A stretch of DNA of 64,000 nucleotides from Lindgomyces ingoldianus (Eukaryota > Ascomycota > Dothideomycetes > Pleosporales > Lindgomycetaceae). Location: assembly GCF_010093535.1 (NCBI RefSeq), contig NW_022985207.1, positions 144,214-208,213 of the forward strand, written 5' to 3'. Of the stretch, positions 34,349 through 47,214 are shown piece after piece. The number at the start of each line of letters is the position of its first letter. Positions within the stretch are counted from its first letter, which is position 1. Made by a program: the position numbers and the translations under genes. Below the pieces are notes generated by a model. That model ran no database searches. It worked only from the letters and a program-made list of their open reading frames with translations, and had not been told where the DNA came from.

Positions 34349-36680
34349 ATGGCATCGGCCCCAGACATCTCAAGTCAGGTCACCCTCGACCGCATCCACC
34401 ACTCACCCCCACCAACAGCACCGCCCGCGCAAAACCAGCGCGCAACAAGGCTACCTCAACAGCAACTTCACACCAGGCGGCGGAGGAGACTTGATCTTTT
34501 CCCTGACTTGGTCGATGTCACACGGCATCACGAATTCCTCAGGGTACATTTGAACGTCTGTTCCAGCCGTCTCCCGCCAAGCTGATTGGTCGCAGGAGAA
34601 GGGAGAAAAGCTACTGTACATTACACACCGGCTCGACAAGAATGGCTTCGACGTGCGCGTCTTCCTCGTAGCGGCTTCTGGATTTCTCACGGACTCGTAC
34701 ATTTTATTCGTCACCAACACGGTCATTCCATCCATCATGTACGTCTATATGCACGACAAGCCTGACCAGGCCGCGACCTTTGAACTGTGGATGAACCTGT
34801 CTACTCTGATAGGTTCAATTGTTGGCCAAATAGTGTTTGGTATCCTTGCCGACATCTATGGGAGAACATCCCTCTATGGGTGGGAGCTAGTCATTGTCAT
34901 ATTCGCCACTTTCGGCTTTGCTTTCACCTCTGAGGGTATTGCTCCTGTCGCAGTTACCCCACAGGCGCCGTCCCTGAATCTGAAGACTGCATTCTACTGC
35001 TGGCGATTCCTCACAGGCTTCGGAATTGGTGCCGAGTACCCTCTCAGCGCCGTTTTGACGGCGGAATGGGCGTCTGTCCATCACCGCGGCCAAATGCTGG
35101 CTGCTGTGTTTGCCATGCAGCCACTTGGCCAACTTTGCGCCGCTCTTGCTGGGCTCTCGGCCATTAGCATCGTTGACCGTATACACAACGTGCAGGGTGA
35201 TGTCAGACGTAGCGGGATTGTGTATACAGATTCTTCACGTGTCGCCGTTGACCGTGTCTGGAGGGGCGTGGTCCTATTTGGAGCTATTCCTTCCGTGATA
35301 GCATTGTTGTTCCGCTTCTATCTTCCAGATCCAGGTCGATATACACTCGAAGTACAAGAGGATATCGATCGGGCCGTTAAGGACACCGATACAGAGATCG
35401 AGAAGAATGCGTTGTGGGCTTGGCCGAAGTCATTATGGCCCTGGAAGAAGAAACTTACCGCAGAGGAACAAGTTGAGCTATCCCAGGGGCGAGAGACTAG
35501 ACGAGGTACCGAGGACACAGCCGACACTGCCAGCACTCAACCTACCGATGCCGAAGACAATGACCAATCCTTGTCTGATCTATGGACCTATCTTTGGGAA
35601 GAACGAAACTGGACCCTGCTCTTCGGCACATGCGTAACTTGGTTTCTCTTAGATGTAGTATTTTATGGACTTGGAATTAGTAGCCCTCACACTCTCGCTG
35701 TTGTTTGGGCTGATCGAGCACTACCCCTAACAGGAACCCAAAAGGTCGACCCCTGGAATCCAGACCCAACTCACCCCAACGACACCATTGTCGACGTACT
35801 TGACCGAAACTCAAGGAGATTGATATATACGTCGGTGATCGGGTCCCTTGTTGGAAGCGTTGCCCTTATCTTCTCCATGAATTGGATACGGCGAAAGTGG
35901 CTTCTTCAATGGTCATTTTTGGTTATCGCCTGCTTTCTGGTTGCCACAGGGGTGTCTATGCGGCTTACCTTCGGAAGCAAAAACTGGCTAGCAACTTTTG
36001 CCTTCTACGTTGTCTGCCAGATCCTGTTTAATTTCGGTGAGCTGACACCAAACCAATACACATTCTACTGCTAATAATCGTCCATAGGGCCCAACACATT
36101 GACCTTCCTTATCCCCGCTGAGATTTTCTCAACGCGCTACCGATGCACACTTCACGGTCTCTCTGCAGCCAGCGGCAAGCTTGGATCTGTGCTCATCCGG
36201 ATCATCTTACACGAAAGTGTCCGCAAAAAGAGCGACCAGAATGCATTCAACCAACAAGCTGTAAAACTTTCCTGGACCCTAATCGCCTTCAGCGTCGTCA
36301 TGGCTCTTGGTTTCCCGATCACTAAAATCTTTTTGCCTGATGTGCAGAGAGACCAGCGACGTGAAGATGGTACCCTGGTAGATAAGACATTGGAAGATCT
36401 CTCCCCGGGTCTTTCCGCTGCCGAGAGAGACAATCAGCTACTCGGTGCCCTGTGGTTCAGGGAACATTGGCCCTCGTTGTTGAGTCGGAATCGAAGAAGA
36501 GGTGCAGGCAATGATGTTTCTCGAAGCCCATCGCCATCGAATTATAGTCGGCCCTCACACGACCACGAACGTAGTCATACTCAGGATGGATCACTTAGGC
36601 ACGAGGACCCGGTGGGTGAGCATCTATCTGTTGCATCAGTACCAGAGTCAAGTGAATCTCAATCGTCTAGTGTTCTGTAG
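34349..36680 (+). CDS. Pho84-type inorganic phosphate:H+ symporter (MFS)
   Basis: Exons are 34,349-34,543, 34,596-36,036 and 36,088-36,680 (introns of 52 and 51 nt, canonical ends), 742 residues. The first exon is Pro/Arg-rich and its start is the least certain part. Membrane segments begin at FLVAASGFLTDSYILFV. GFGIGAEYPLSAVLTAEWAS and RGQMLAAVFAMQPLGQL are the phosphate-porter signatures in TM4-5. A long charged loop (WPWKKKLTAEEQ...) separates the two halves, and FNFGPNTLTFLIPAEIF plus RCTLHGLSAASGKLG mark TM10-11. The ~100-residue Ser/His/Asp-rich tail is cytosolic. Usual length is about 550-620 residues, so both ends are extended. In well-studied members, plasma-membrane uptake of phosphate rises under phosphate starvation. 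Confidence 0.85.
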
Positions 36681-38008
36681 CTTCACCATTAGTGTAACGT
36701 TAGCGTCTTGCGTTGTTGTAAGCAAAAGGTTTTATAACAGAAGATTAGAAGAGAATACAAAGGGATAACATAGAAAATATGTTTCTTTTATGCACACTTA
36801 TTTCCGCTAAGAGATTTCGCTGTGCTTAATAAATCTAGCTGTTATTTACTAAGTGTACTTTATATGTTATTTTAGAAACTTCTAGAATAAATATAGTATA
36901 AATTAAGTTACTAACTTAGTAATATTTTATTATTATAGACTTTAATATTATAGTATATTAGCAACCACTTACTACTTCTAGCTATGCATAGTACAGTTGT
37001 ATAACAAAAGTCTATGTACAGTCCCTTACTAAAAGTAATTAGCTACTTTAGTAAAAGGTCTAGGCTACTCTATAATGTTTTAATTTTAATTAATTGTAAT
37101 TTCATTAAATTACTACCTTTTTTAATAGCTATAAAAGTAAATAAAACTATTGCATACAATTATCCACCTATATATATTCTTCTGCTATGCTAGTGTCACG
37201 GTGGGGAGAGTCCGAGGCATGTCTAAGTTAACTGTGACAGCTAGCTAGAAGGTTTAACCTTTTAGCAACGTAATAAAAACTTTATATAAAAAGCTATCTT
37301 AGTTTACTATTAGTTACTAGCTTATAAAAAAAAGTATTCTAAGTTAGTTAAAGCGTATAAAAGAAGTTATATAACATAAAAGTAAGTTAACTTACTATTA
37401 ATTAAGTATAACGCTAGAAGATAGGCCTAAACATAATCTTCTTTTGTACTTCGCTACATGGAGTGCGTTAATGTAACGGCGCAGGCAAGACAATGGGTCT
37501 GAATGCGGTGGGAGTCCACTCAGAGGCATATGGGAGTGCGTGGGGACTCTGAACCTGGGAATGCCATTGACACCTATAGGCCTTGTACGAAAGGATATCA
37601 GAAAACTACTGAGCTAGCTACGGGGGCGAGGTGCGACTAAATACATGAGAGAATAGGGGTAACTGCGGGGGAATGGGTCGAGTCATTGTCGGGGCCGATA
37701 CGGGGACCCTTCGGATAGGATCCGAGCGACCCGAGATGGAACGATTCGTAGAATTGTTACAGTTACAAGGGCAGCGTTAAAGCACGTGATGTAGCGAACG
37801 TCAGGATTTTAAGAAGACTAGAATGAGCGGTACATTCAATTCTTTCCAGAGAGTTGGAGGACTAAATAAAGGAAAGTGCAGTATTTTTTAGATTTGGGAT
37901 TTCAGTGCTTCGTCAGGTGACTCCAACGTTCTGGTACGAGAACGCGCTCCAGACGCCAATACCTCGAAAGCCGCGGTGAAACTCATACAAGCAACGGTTT
38001 AGTCATTT
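36681..38008. other. Spacer with RIP-like block and LTR-like fragment
   Basis: AT-rich, TpA-rich from ~36,770 to 37,440, then normal composition. A short TGTCAC...GTGACA segment lies at 37,194-37,239. No gene; this spacer separates the convergent transporter and HET genes. Confidence 0.5.
37194..37239 (+). repeat. LTR-like fragment with terminal TGTCAC/GTGACA
   Basis: A 46-bp GC-richer island in AT-rich DNA beginning TGTCACGGTGGGGAG and ending AACTGTGACA. The 6-bp inverted ends look like the TG...CA ends of a retrotransposon LTR, but it is far too short for a full LTR. Confidence 0.25.
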
Positions 38009-40140
38009 TCACCTTATCCAAAAGTCCTCATATTCTTCTTCACCGGTTTCGACTGCCCGAACGGCTTCGCCATGCATGGCTCGAGGCACATATGCTTCTC
38101 CAAGCAGAATGTACTGACCCTCTTCTGGCCGAAGCACAACAGGAACTGTGCATCCCCGAAGCACGCAAAGCTTGTCTCCAGGCATAACATCTACTGGACC
38201 TAATCCACTTTCTCCATGAATGTGTCCTTCAATGAGCCGCACTTTTGGATCCGTGCTTAGTTTCACTGTCGCTGGCATGAAATAGAACATACGCCGACGA
38301 AAGTGGAGGGATAGAAGGCTGTCAAGTATGTGATGGTTATATCCCGCTTTGGTGGTTTCCAAGCTTCCACTACCACCAGCACACAGCCAGCTCGCCAGTT
38401 CCGAAAGTATTGGTCCCGTTGGTCCTAGCCAGAATGCGGTGATGAATCCAAGCGTACTCGGAAACTCTGGCAGCAAGTTGAACGACTGCCATGTTAATCT
38501 AAAATGTTCCACCAAAGTCATGAAGTCTAGATCCACCGAGGACTTATCCAAGAAGTAGAGGTCATCGGCAACGCTACGGGGAGGGGAAGAGAATGGTGGT
38601 GCCGTGGCTTCAATGGTTGCGACCGTCTTTCCTCTGACATGAAGCACTGTACTATCTTCAGAAAAGCCAAGGACACTCGGAAGAGACCCTCCAGCGCACC
38701 AGTCACCTGGATTTTTGTCTTCTATGGTACTAAGAACACCTCGAGCGGTGGGTATTGTCGTAGGCTCAATCAACGACCAAACCCACGAGGGTATTTCGTA
38801 CTTAGGGTCATAAACCATTCGGGGACCAAGAAGCATGTTCAACCCTTCTTCTTGCAATAGTAGGCGCATCATGAAAGTAATGACTTCAGGTAGTGTCTTT
38901 GAGTAGTCCACCTGGATTTGCTGTCGAATAGATGGATGGAAACAACCATAGTAGCCAAAAACCTTGTCTCTTCGATCCGTAGATCGCTTCAGCTGTGCCG
39001 TTCGCCACTGTCGCAAGCTCAGGTGTTTACCATGCCTTGCGGCTCCACGAACTGGTATGACTTCAGAAATCATCAGGTTAGTTGAATGCGCCAGAGATGC
39101 CAATAAGTAGGCTTCCGGATTTACCGATCTCTGCGGTATGGCTTCCAGGTCCACAGGCGACATTGCAAAGACAGCGCAGATTTCTCGCATACAAGCGAAG
39201 AAGTCGTCGTAGGTAAGAGTATGTTGACCATACATCAGAAGTATGTTATCAGAGAAGAGGATCTCCTGGACGACCCAGATTCTCTTCCAGTATTCTAGCT
39301 TGAAGACGCGATTCATCATGCTCACAGTCCTGCTTATGAAACCAGTGTTTTGCGCGATGAATCCTGCTCGCCACATCCGCTGATCAGTGTCTGTGAGCTT
39401 AGAATAGAACTCCAAGAGCTCGAAGGTGGTAACTATCAGATCATCCGTTGCCTCACCCAACCAGATGAGTGTTGATGTTGCGTTTGCATATATGTCAGAC
39501 ATCTTTTTGACTTGTTCATTGCGCTCTTCTAAGTGAGTTTGATTAATTGCTAGAGCGTCGATCCAAACAACACGAAAGCGATCCGGGAAGCGGAGGTGCG
39601 AAAGAACGGAATGTAAGTTTGCCGTGACATGCCAAGTGACGTCTTCAAGGAGTATGGTTTTGGGTTCATCTTGACTGCCCCCTATGTTTTACTTAGCTCT
39701 TATATATGATGGTGTCAATGTTACATGTACTTACAAACATACGATAAAGCCTCGTAGTCTGGTAGGTCTCCTTCTTGGACGCTGAAGATTGAGCATTTCA
39801 CGGCACTTGGCTCGTCTCCAGGGTGAATCTTGATCAAACGGAGCTCGCTGCTCGCAAGTCTTTTCTTGTAAACCTGTTTTGCGGCATCTGAGTTCAGTTC
39901 TTCGAGTGTCGCTACTGCCTTTGGTGCTGATACTGGCTGTTTTTGAGGTTCACTAGAAGCCTGCTGAACGGAATTCGGCTCATGCTCCATGACACCGGTG
40001 GTATTCGTTGAGAGTGACATCAACTTTTCGTTTAATTCCTCTTTCTGGTGAATTGAAGGATGGCGCTCTTCAGCGTTTTTGGCCTGTGGTGGTCTCGACC
40101 CTGAGGTGCCCTTTCTCCGTTGGGTTCCCCACCTCCTCAT
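38009..40140 (-). CDS. HET-domain (heterokaryon incompatibility) protein
   Basis: Exons 40,140-39,735 and 39,681-38,009, 692 residues; the 53-nt intron (GTAAGT...CATAG) falls inside the HET motif and restores ALSYVWG. After a ~75-residue Ser/Gln-rich N-terminus come LRLIKIHPGDE and CSIFSV, then YEALSYVW, then VVWIDALAINQ with EERNEQVKKMSDIYANA, the three conserved blocks of HET domains. RIWVVQEI follows. The ~400 residues after the HET domain contain CSVDYSKT-like text (QVDYSKTLPEVI) common in this family, and end DKLCVLRGCTVPVVLR...YILLGEAYV, the typical C-terminal block of the large HET family. HET domains trigger cell death when nonself partners meet; many family members are untested. Complete and apparently intact. 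Confidence 0.9.
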
Positions 40141-40338
40141 CACCAAAGGACGTTAGACTGCCAAGGGTCCGTATTCTTAGATTAGCGTTTGGGCTTGGCA
40201 AAATAGATTATCATAAAATACTTATGTAATGATACCAACTATTCCACGAATCGCCGAATGCAGAACCTTTGATCAGCCACAGGTACCTTGAGGCACTTTG
40301 CAGGTAGGGAGCAATACCCAGAGAGGGAGGGGAGTACA

Positions 40339-40394
40339 GGATATATCGAAGACGAATCCTTAGGGGATTAACCTAGGATTCGAATAGCGATATA
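40339..40394. repeat. Imperfect palindrome, ~56 bp
   Basis: GATATATCG ... CGAATCCTTAGG, a 7-bp loop, then CCTAGGATTCG ... CGATATAT. Could form a cruciform or RNA hairpin with two stems separated by a small internal loop. Confidence 0.7.
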
Positions 40395-40653
40395 TGTTGG
40401 GCAGGACGTGACTAGAGACCACGAGAGGGCAGGTCACAAAATAGTCCCGTGAGGAGTGTCTACCCGAAGGTAGGTCCGGGTGCGAACCGAGGCACGTAGC
40501 ATTGGGGAGGGTATGGTCCAGAAAGGTCCTCACTAAAACGAGGCTCTCTACGCATCAGGCGCAAAGGGGGCAATGCGAACGTAATGTTTTCGTGGGAGGG
40601 GTTCTAAATGTGTTAAAGCAGCCACATCACATGACTTGTAACAAATTATCATG

Positions 40654-40775
40654 AATATCAACGTGTACGCAGAGTTATAGTCACTTGAAGTTAAAGTACC
40701 CTTTATATTTATGACATGGGGGGTTTTGCGCCACGCAGGGATAGAGGTTAACTTAGGGACTTCACGAAATCGTCA
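40654..40775 (+). repeat. Dispersed repeat, copy B
   Basis: Partner of 23,005-23,140: AATATCAACGTGTACGCAGA, then AAGTTAAAGTACC, then a GGGATAGAGGTTAA-like stretch in the same order. Confidence 0.5.
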
Positions 40776-43700
40776 CAGAACGTTACCTACACTTCTTAAT
40801 AAGCTACATTAAACACGCGAGAAGCCAAACTACCGACTTCCATCTCTCTTCTGATGGATTGTAAGGGATTCATTTTGCTACTAGAATGGCTCCTCAGCTA
40901 CTCGTCACTTTTGTTCTATTTTGAGCAAGATTCCTGCTACAACTGCCAGACTCAGCGGCCCTGTGATCGCAGAATATACCCGGCTTCAAAAAATTGGCAA
41001 TTCACTCGGACAAGCAATAATTGCCTCTACCAGCATCGCCCGGGAACCCATGCTGTGGACAACCCTTCGGTCAATCCGTGAAGGTTGCCCAATCCAGGCT
41101 TCACTGAAACCATGACTTACCCCCATCCTCTTCATCTGTGAGGGTCAGTTCCACCCAATCATACCTAGGTCTCCTCCATTCCATATGAATCTTATAATGT
41201 TTCTACATCTAAACAATGCCGCCGTTAAGCTATCAAGTCCACTACCGCAGCTCCGTTACGTATGCCCACTCAATCAACGTTTCGGGAGTAAAGCTGTGTA
41301 ATCCTGCTCTAGCGTTTGTCGCCGACGCGACAACATCCGTCGTTGAGCTTTGTCCGTGTGACTCCTAAGCCGCCCCCACTGAGACTAGGACTGGTTCACC
41401 ATAGCTTGGCTACCTCTTACGTCTGCATGAAATCGCCACACTCCATCTGCTTCCACATAGGGGAAGTTTCCAACCCTGTCCCAATCTATGTTATTCAGCC
41501 TCGGCCATGCCGGCGTAAGGACAGTTCTAAGTTGCCTCCCGAGCTCAACTCCACTCTTTACCACTCTGCTAGTCCATGGAGGCTGACAGTGTTTCGCCAT
41601 AATTCAACTCTGTCCGCGGAACGCTAGAGCTCTCCAATCGCTACAAGTTACTCTTTGCTTGGTATAGATCCTCGACTACTGGCTCAGTACGAAGAAATCG
41701 TGATTTGCTAACCCGTCGCTGTCCTTGCCCACTTTATCCCTAGATTCTGCTGTCCTTCCTCTGGAAGCTATGTCTGAGCTTTTGTGACAGAGAAAGTGAG
41801 TCGGCAGCCAATTCCGTGAAGAGACGCGCACCCTTAAGTCACTTGTGGGGATCGAAGGATTGCTTCTCTTTGGCGTCAGAGTCTTTCTTCCTGGCAGTTG
41901 TGCCGGGTGCGAGAGAGCGTATGAAATAGTCTATGCTGAACCATCCAGTCATTAGTAGGAGGGTTATTAGAGAACGGGACACCAACAATGAGAGAAAATA
42001 CAGTCTATAGCGACCGCATGCTCTCGCTCTACTTCCAAAATCTAGGCGGATGAGAAGTCAAGTAGTCTCTAAGACAGGGGATACGAATGTTCTCGACTGT
42101 AGAGAATGTTCAGGTTGTTCTAAAGTCTAGTTTTCAATGTTACTGAACTTTAAATTCCGGACCCTTCGCTTGTTTAGCTGAATGTCGTTTACCGGTGAGT
42201 CAAGGTTAGAAAAATGGTGTATATAATAGCTACATAGCTATGCGTACTTCTCCTGTGTAGAAGGGGACTTGGATTATAATAAAAAGAGTCTCTAAGTAAC
42301 CAAACCACATCTTTACCGGATGGAAAAGAACATAGAAGGCTCACCCCCTCTAACCCAGAAGTTAATACCTACAGCATGGAGCCTTCCCGCTTGACGACCA
42401 CAAGGACTAGCAATCAGACTTAGCAACAATTAAGTTAACTTGTTAACTTAACTTAATTAACTTAATACTATTAAGTTAATTAAGTTAAGCATAGAAGCTA
42501 AATTTATTAAGTTAATTAAGTAAATTTTACTTACTTAATTAACTTAATTAATAAACTTAATAAGCTGTAATATTATAAGTTTTACTAGAAAATTACTAAA
42601 AGTTATAGTATTTTCTAGTACGTAGAGTAGTAAATCCTAGTTATAGCTACTAAGGTAGTACCTTACTGCCTACCTAATAGAGCTTAGCGTCTTCTATTCT
42701 ACTAACATAAAAGCTTACTGCCTACTTAGTAAAGCTTAGTGCCTATTTAAACTTATTATAACTTTAATATGTTATCTTGCCTACTTTACTAACACTTATT
42801 TTTATTAATACTAACACTCTTTTTATTAATATAGCATTGCTTAATTACATAAAAGGCATAAATAGTAACTTTATTTAAGTTTTTAGCTAGCAGCTTAAAA
42901 GCGCAGTGTTATAAACTGTTTTTAAAAATAGCACTACTAATATAGCTACTAATGCGTTACTAGAGCTTAACGCTAATAGAAGCTTTATCAGTAAGTTATA
43001 ATTAACTACTAATAGTAATATTAATAATAATAATAATTATTATTATAATAGCATTAACTAGCTATGCTTATTAAGTTATTATAAGCTACTCTACACACTA
43101 AAGCACAGTTAAAAGAGCTAGGTTTAGTAATATAGATATTACTTTTAGCATTAAAAGCAACAACGCTTATATTAGCTTTACTATTACTACTATACTTATA
43201 GGCAACTTAATAGCTTTTATTAAGCTAATTTATTAACTACATTAATTACACGCTATCTTAAAGAGTGTAAAGCTAGCCATAGCATTAATAAAAAATAGTA
43301 AAAAGTCTACTTACTATATTATAATAACATCCTTTATGTAATCCTCTTTACTTACCTATATTTATTATAAAGGCTTTAAAGTATTATAAGGTGTTACTAA
43401 TCTTATTATGTTAAGCTTTTTATATATAACTTTTTTATAGTTAGTACTTAATTAAGTAGTAGCTAATAACTAAGCGCTTTTTATAATTAAAGGCGCAGCT
43501 TTTTATAACATGTTACAGTAAGCTAACTTATTAGTAAAAACAGAGCTCTAGAGATCTTATAATACTTTATAAGCTTATATAATTACTAAGTATAAGTCTT
43601 ATATACTTACTATTATTAATTACCTACACAACACGCAAGTAGCTACCTACATTTTCTTTAATAATTAAACATTAATAAGTAGTAAATAAGTGTTAATAAG

Positions 43701-45058
43701 TATTTATGTCTACTACTTTAATAGTAATAGTAAGCTTTATAATTATATATTAAGCCTACCTTTATTAATAAGCTAGCATATAAGTGTTAATATTACTACT
43801 GTTATTAACACTATGCTTAAAAGCTTTAAAATATTTATATATAACTTAGGCTACTTTATTTTTAATAATGCTACTAATAATAATGCTGCTATTAACACTT
43901 TAGCTATTAAATATAGCTTTAACACTTATTATTAACACCTATATTACGCCTACTATATAATTAATTTTACTACTTAATAAATTATATTTAGTAAAAATTA
44001 AAAAGTGTTTAATAACATAAAAAAGCACTTAAATAATAAGGCAGCTTTTTTTAATAAGTAGCAGTAAGTAGGCTTTTTAAGTGTTTTAATTAATATTATT
44101 ACCTTTATCTATACACTATAAGCTTACTAGCTTTTTAAGTAATGCTAAGTAGCTTACAACACTTAATTAGATAATAATAGTAAAGTAAAAACACTAAAAA
44201 TTATTAAGCTAGTAAAAATAAAATAAAACTTTTATTATAATTATTTTTTACATATGCTTAAGCTTTATATACTTTTTAATAACTATATTAACTATAAGCT
44301 TATTAAGTACTAACACTAAAGCACTTATTAATACTTATAACTACTTAATTTTAAGTAGTGTTACTTTATCTAAGAGAATAGCTTTAGTATAAAGAATTAA
44401 GTAATAATTATAAAGTATTATAACTTTTTATAACTTTTTAAAAAAGCTACTATTTATATAGAGAGTAAAGGCGTAGCTAGTATGTAAAAAGTAAAATAAA
44501 AGGTTCTACCTATGCTTACCTAGCTTACTACTACTCTTAATAATATGCTTTATTAATATAATAATATTAACTTTAATAACATTAATACTTTAAAAAACTA
44601 TATAAAAGCTACTTATAATATAGCTTATATAAAGATCTATAAGTATCTACATAAGTTAAAGAATACCCTAGCATATTATACAGCCTACTGTCTCCACCTG
44701 CGCATAAAAGGCTACATAGATAAGGTATAAAAAGTGCTTTATAATTATAATAAAAAGCTTTACATAAAGCCTTACTTTTATAAAAGCTAGCTAGATAATT
44801 ACTACATTAGCTTTTAACACTTATAAGTAAAGTTTAAAAATGCTACTTTTTTAATTAGTACACTAAAGCTACTACTAAAGAAGGCGCTTACTAGGCTGTC
44901 TAGAAGCTAGTTAGACTTTATAAAAGCTACTTTATAAAGTAATAACACACGCTTATCTCTTTACTATAATAAGTTTAAGTAGTAGATAATTAAGTTACTT
45001 ATACTAAAAAAGTTTTTATTTACATGTACTCTAATTATCTACTAAATTAAAAAGGCTA

Positions 45059-46391
45059 ACGTACTTCACAGGCAAGTTGCTCACACACCTAAGTTGCTTA
45101 CTTTTGCTAAGACCCTACTAAACTACTCTTCCTACACTAATGCATTCCCCACAACACTACTTAGACGTGCTAAAAGAATGTTAGATACAGCTTACGCTCT
45201 AAGCTTTTAAATAAAACATAAAACTTTTAAAGAAATGTGCTATAGCTATATGTAAGGTTTTATAAAAGATAATAAATAACTATAGCACTAGATAACCTTT
45301 ATAAGCTAATTCTACAGCTGTCGGTTGACCTGGGTTCGATCGAACGAACGTACGCCCAAGGGGCGTACCAAGAGGTGAGCAGGCAACACAATGTATTGAT
45401 TCTGGTGACGGCTGCCATCCTAAGTACGTTGGGATGGCTGGTTTTATACTGGCCCCCTGCCAAGCCCGCACAGATATCACGTGAGATAAGCTTACGTGAT
45501 ATCCACACAGAGTTGGATCAATATACCTGTGATTAACGTTCGGACAACAGCTAAATTATAAAGGCTAGGTAATAAAAAAAAGCAGGTAATTGTTAAGACT
45601 ATACTTAAGCTATATAAGCAAGGAATTTCCCCTTAGATAGCATTTATAGCTAATATAGCTAATTCTTTGCGCACTAAGCATAATCTAGGCTATGTTTACA
45701 TAAACTAGCCTAGTATGTTTATAAAGTGTTATTTAAAGCTTAAAGTAAAGTTTTAAGCGTAAGTATAGTTAAAAGATATTTAGCTAATTATAAACTCTGT
45801 CTTACTAAAGTTGTACATGTTATTATTCTAGATGCTATACTTAGCTTTAATATTCTCTATAAGGCTAAACCTGCTCTAAATTACTCTAGGACTCTTATAA
45901 AGGGCTCTCTTATAGTTGTACTTACGCTTAAATGTTACTTTAAGCTCTAAATAATGCTTTATAAACATACTAGGCTAGTTTATGTAAACATAGCCTAGAT
46001 TATGCTTAGCGCGCAAAGAATTAGCTATATTAGCTATAAATGCTATCTAAGGGGAAATTCCTTGCGCATATAGCTTAAGTATAGTCTTAATAATCACCTG
46101 CTCCTTTTTATTACCTAGCCTTTATAATTTAGCTATAGAATTAGCTTGTAAAGGTTATCTAGCGCTATAGTTATTTATTATTTTTTATAAGACCTTGCAC
46201 ATAGCTACAGCATATTTCTTTAAGAGTTTTATGTCTTATTTAAAAGCTTAGAGCGTAAGCTGTATCTAACATTCTTTTAGCACGTCTAAGTAGTGTTATG
46301 GGGAATACATTAGTGTAGGAAGAGTAGTTTAGTAGGGTCTTAGCAAAAGTAAGCAACTTAGGTGTGTGAGCAACTCGCCTGTGAAGTACGT
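45059..46391. mobile_element. Foldback (long inverted-repeat) element, TA target site
   Basis: Two arms of several hundred bp are inverted copies of each other, ending ACGTACTTCACAGGC at the left (45,059) and its complement at the right (46,391). Both sides are flanked by TA (45,057-45,058; 46,392-46,393), the Tc1/mariner-type duplication. The arms meet around 45,835, with roughly 150 bp of unpaired centre and no coding motif. Without the LTR insertion it would be about 1.1 kb. It looks like a non-autonomous Tc1/mariner foldback element. A more mutated copy lies at 63,116-64,000. Confidence 0.8.
45319..45546. mobile_element. Solo LTR, 228 bp
   Basis: Starts TGTCGGTTGACC and ends CGTTCGGACA (TG...CA). 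The flanks ACAGC (45,314-45,318) and ACAGC (45,547-45,551) form a 5-bp target duplication. The opposite arm of the foldback element and the copy at 63 kb show the empty site (TATAGCTA). It has normal GC and no sign of RIP, so it inserted after the surroundings were mutated. It contains a TATCACGTGAGATAAG...TTACGTGATATC inverted motif (~45,474-45,502). Strand cannot be assigned without an internal region. Confidence 0.85.
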
Positions 46392-46539
46392 TAATAAGTA
46401 CTTTATTTTATTACGCTTTACTCTTATAGTTTTTAGTATCTCTACTATAGCTACTAACTGTAAAAGGACTTTTTCTAAATTAGGTAATTTATTAGAGATA
46501 AGATAATTATGTATAAAAGTAAATTTTTTATTTACTTTA

Positions 46540-47214
46540 NNNNNNNNNNNNNNNNNNNNNNNNNNNNNNNNNNNNNNNNNNNNNNNNNNNNNNNNNNNNN
46601 NNNNNNNNNNNNNNNNNNNNNNNNNNNNNNNNNNNNNNNNNNNNNNNNNNNNNNNNNNNNNNNNNNNNNNNNNNNNNNNNNNNNNNNNNNNNNNNNNNNN
46701 NNNNNNNNNNNNNNNNNNNNNNNNNNNNNNNNNNNNNNNNNNNNNNNNNNNNNNNNNNNNNNNNNNNNNNNNNNNNNNNNNNNNNNNNNNNNNNNNNNNN
46801 NNNNNNNNNNNNNNNNNNNNNNNNNNNNNNNNNNNNNNNNNNNNNNNNNNNNNNNNNNNNNNNNNNNNNNNNNNNNNNNNNNNNNNNNNNNNNNNNNNNN
46901 NNNNNNNNNNNNNNNNNNNNNNNNNNNNNNNNNNNNNNNNNNNNNNNNNNNNNNNNNNNNNNNNNNNNNNNNNNNNNNNNNNNNNNNNNNNNNNNNNNNN
47001 NNNNNNNNNNNNNNNNNNNNNNNNNNNNNNNNNNNNNNNNNNNNNNNNNNNNNNNNNNNNNNNNNNNNNNNNNNNNNNNNNNNNNNNNNNNNNNNNNNNN
47101 NNNNNNNNNNNNNNNNNNNNNNNNNNNNNNNNNNNNNNNNNNNNNNNNNNNNNNNNNNNNNNNNNNNNNNNNNNNNNNNNNNNNNNNNNNNNNNNNNNNN
47201 NNNNNNNNNNNNNN
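46540..47214. other. Assembly gap (675 N)
   Basis: Run of N between two identical ~568-bp segments (45,972-46,539 and 47,215-47,782). Confidence 0.99.

Larger units (their letters stand above)
40141..42406. other. 2.3-kb spacer, no gene recognised
   Basis: Contains an imperfect palindrome (40,339-40,394) and a dispersed repeat (40,654-40,775). A GC-rich stretch (40,394-40,610) begins TGTTGGGCAGG and could be an LTR fragment. The frame 40,885-41,115 reads like protein (GPVIAEYTRLQKIGNSLGQA) but has no start and no partner exon I could find. Confidence 0.4.

Noticed and set aside
40885..41115. Protein-like + strand frame
   Set aside because: Reads like an exon but has no start, no donor or acceptor that extends it, and no known family.
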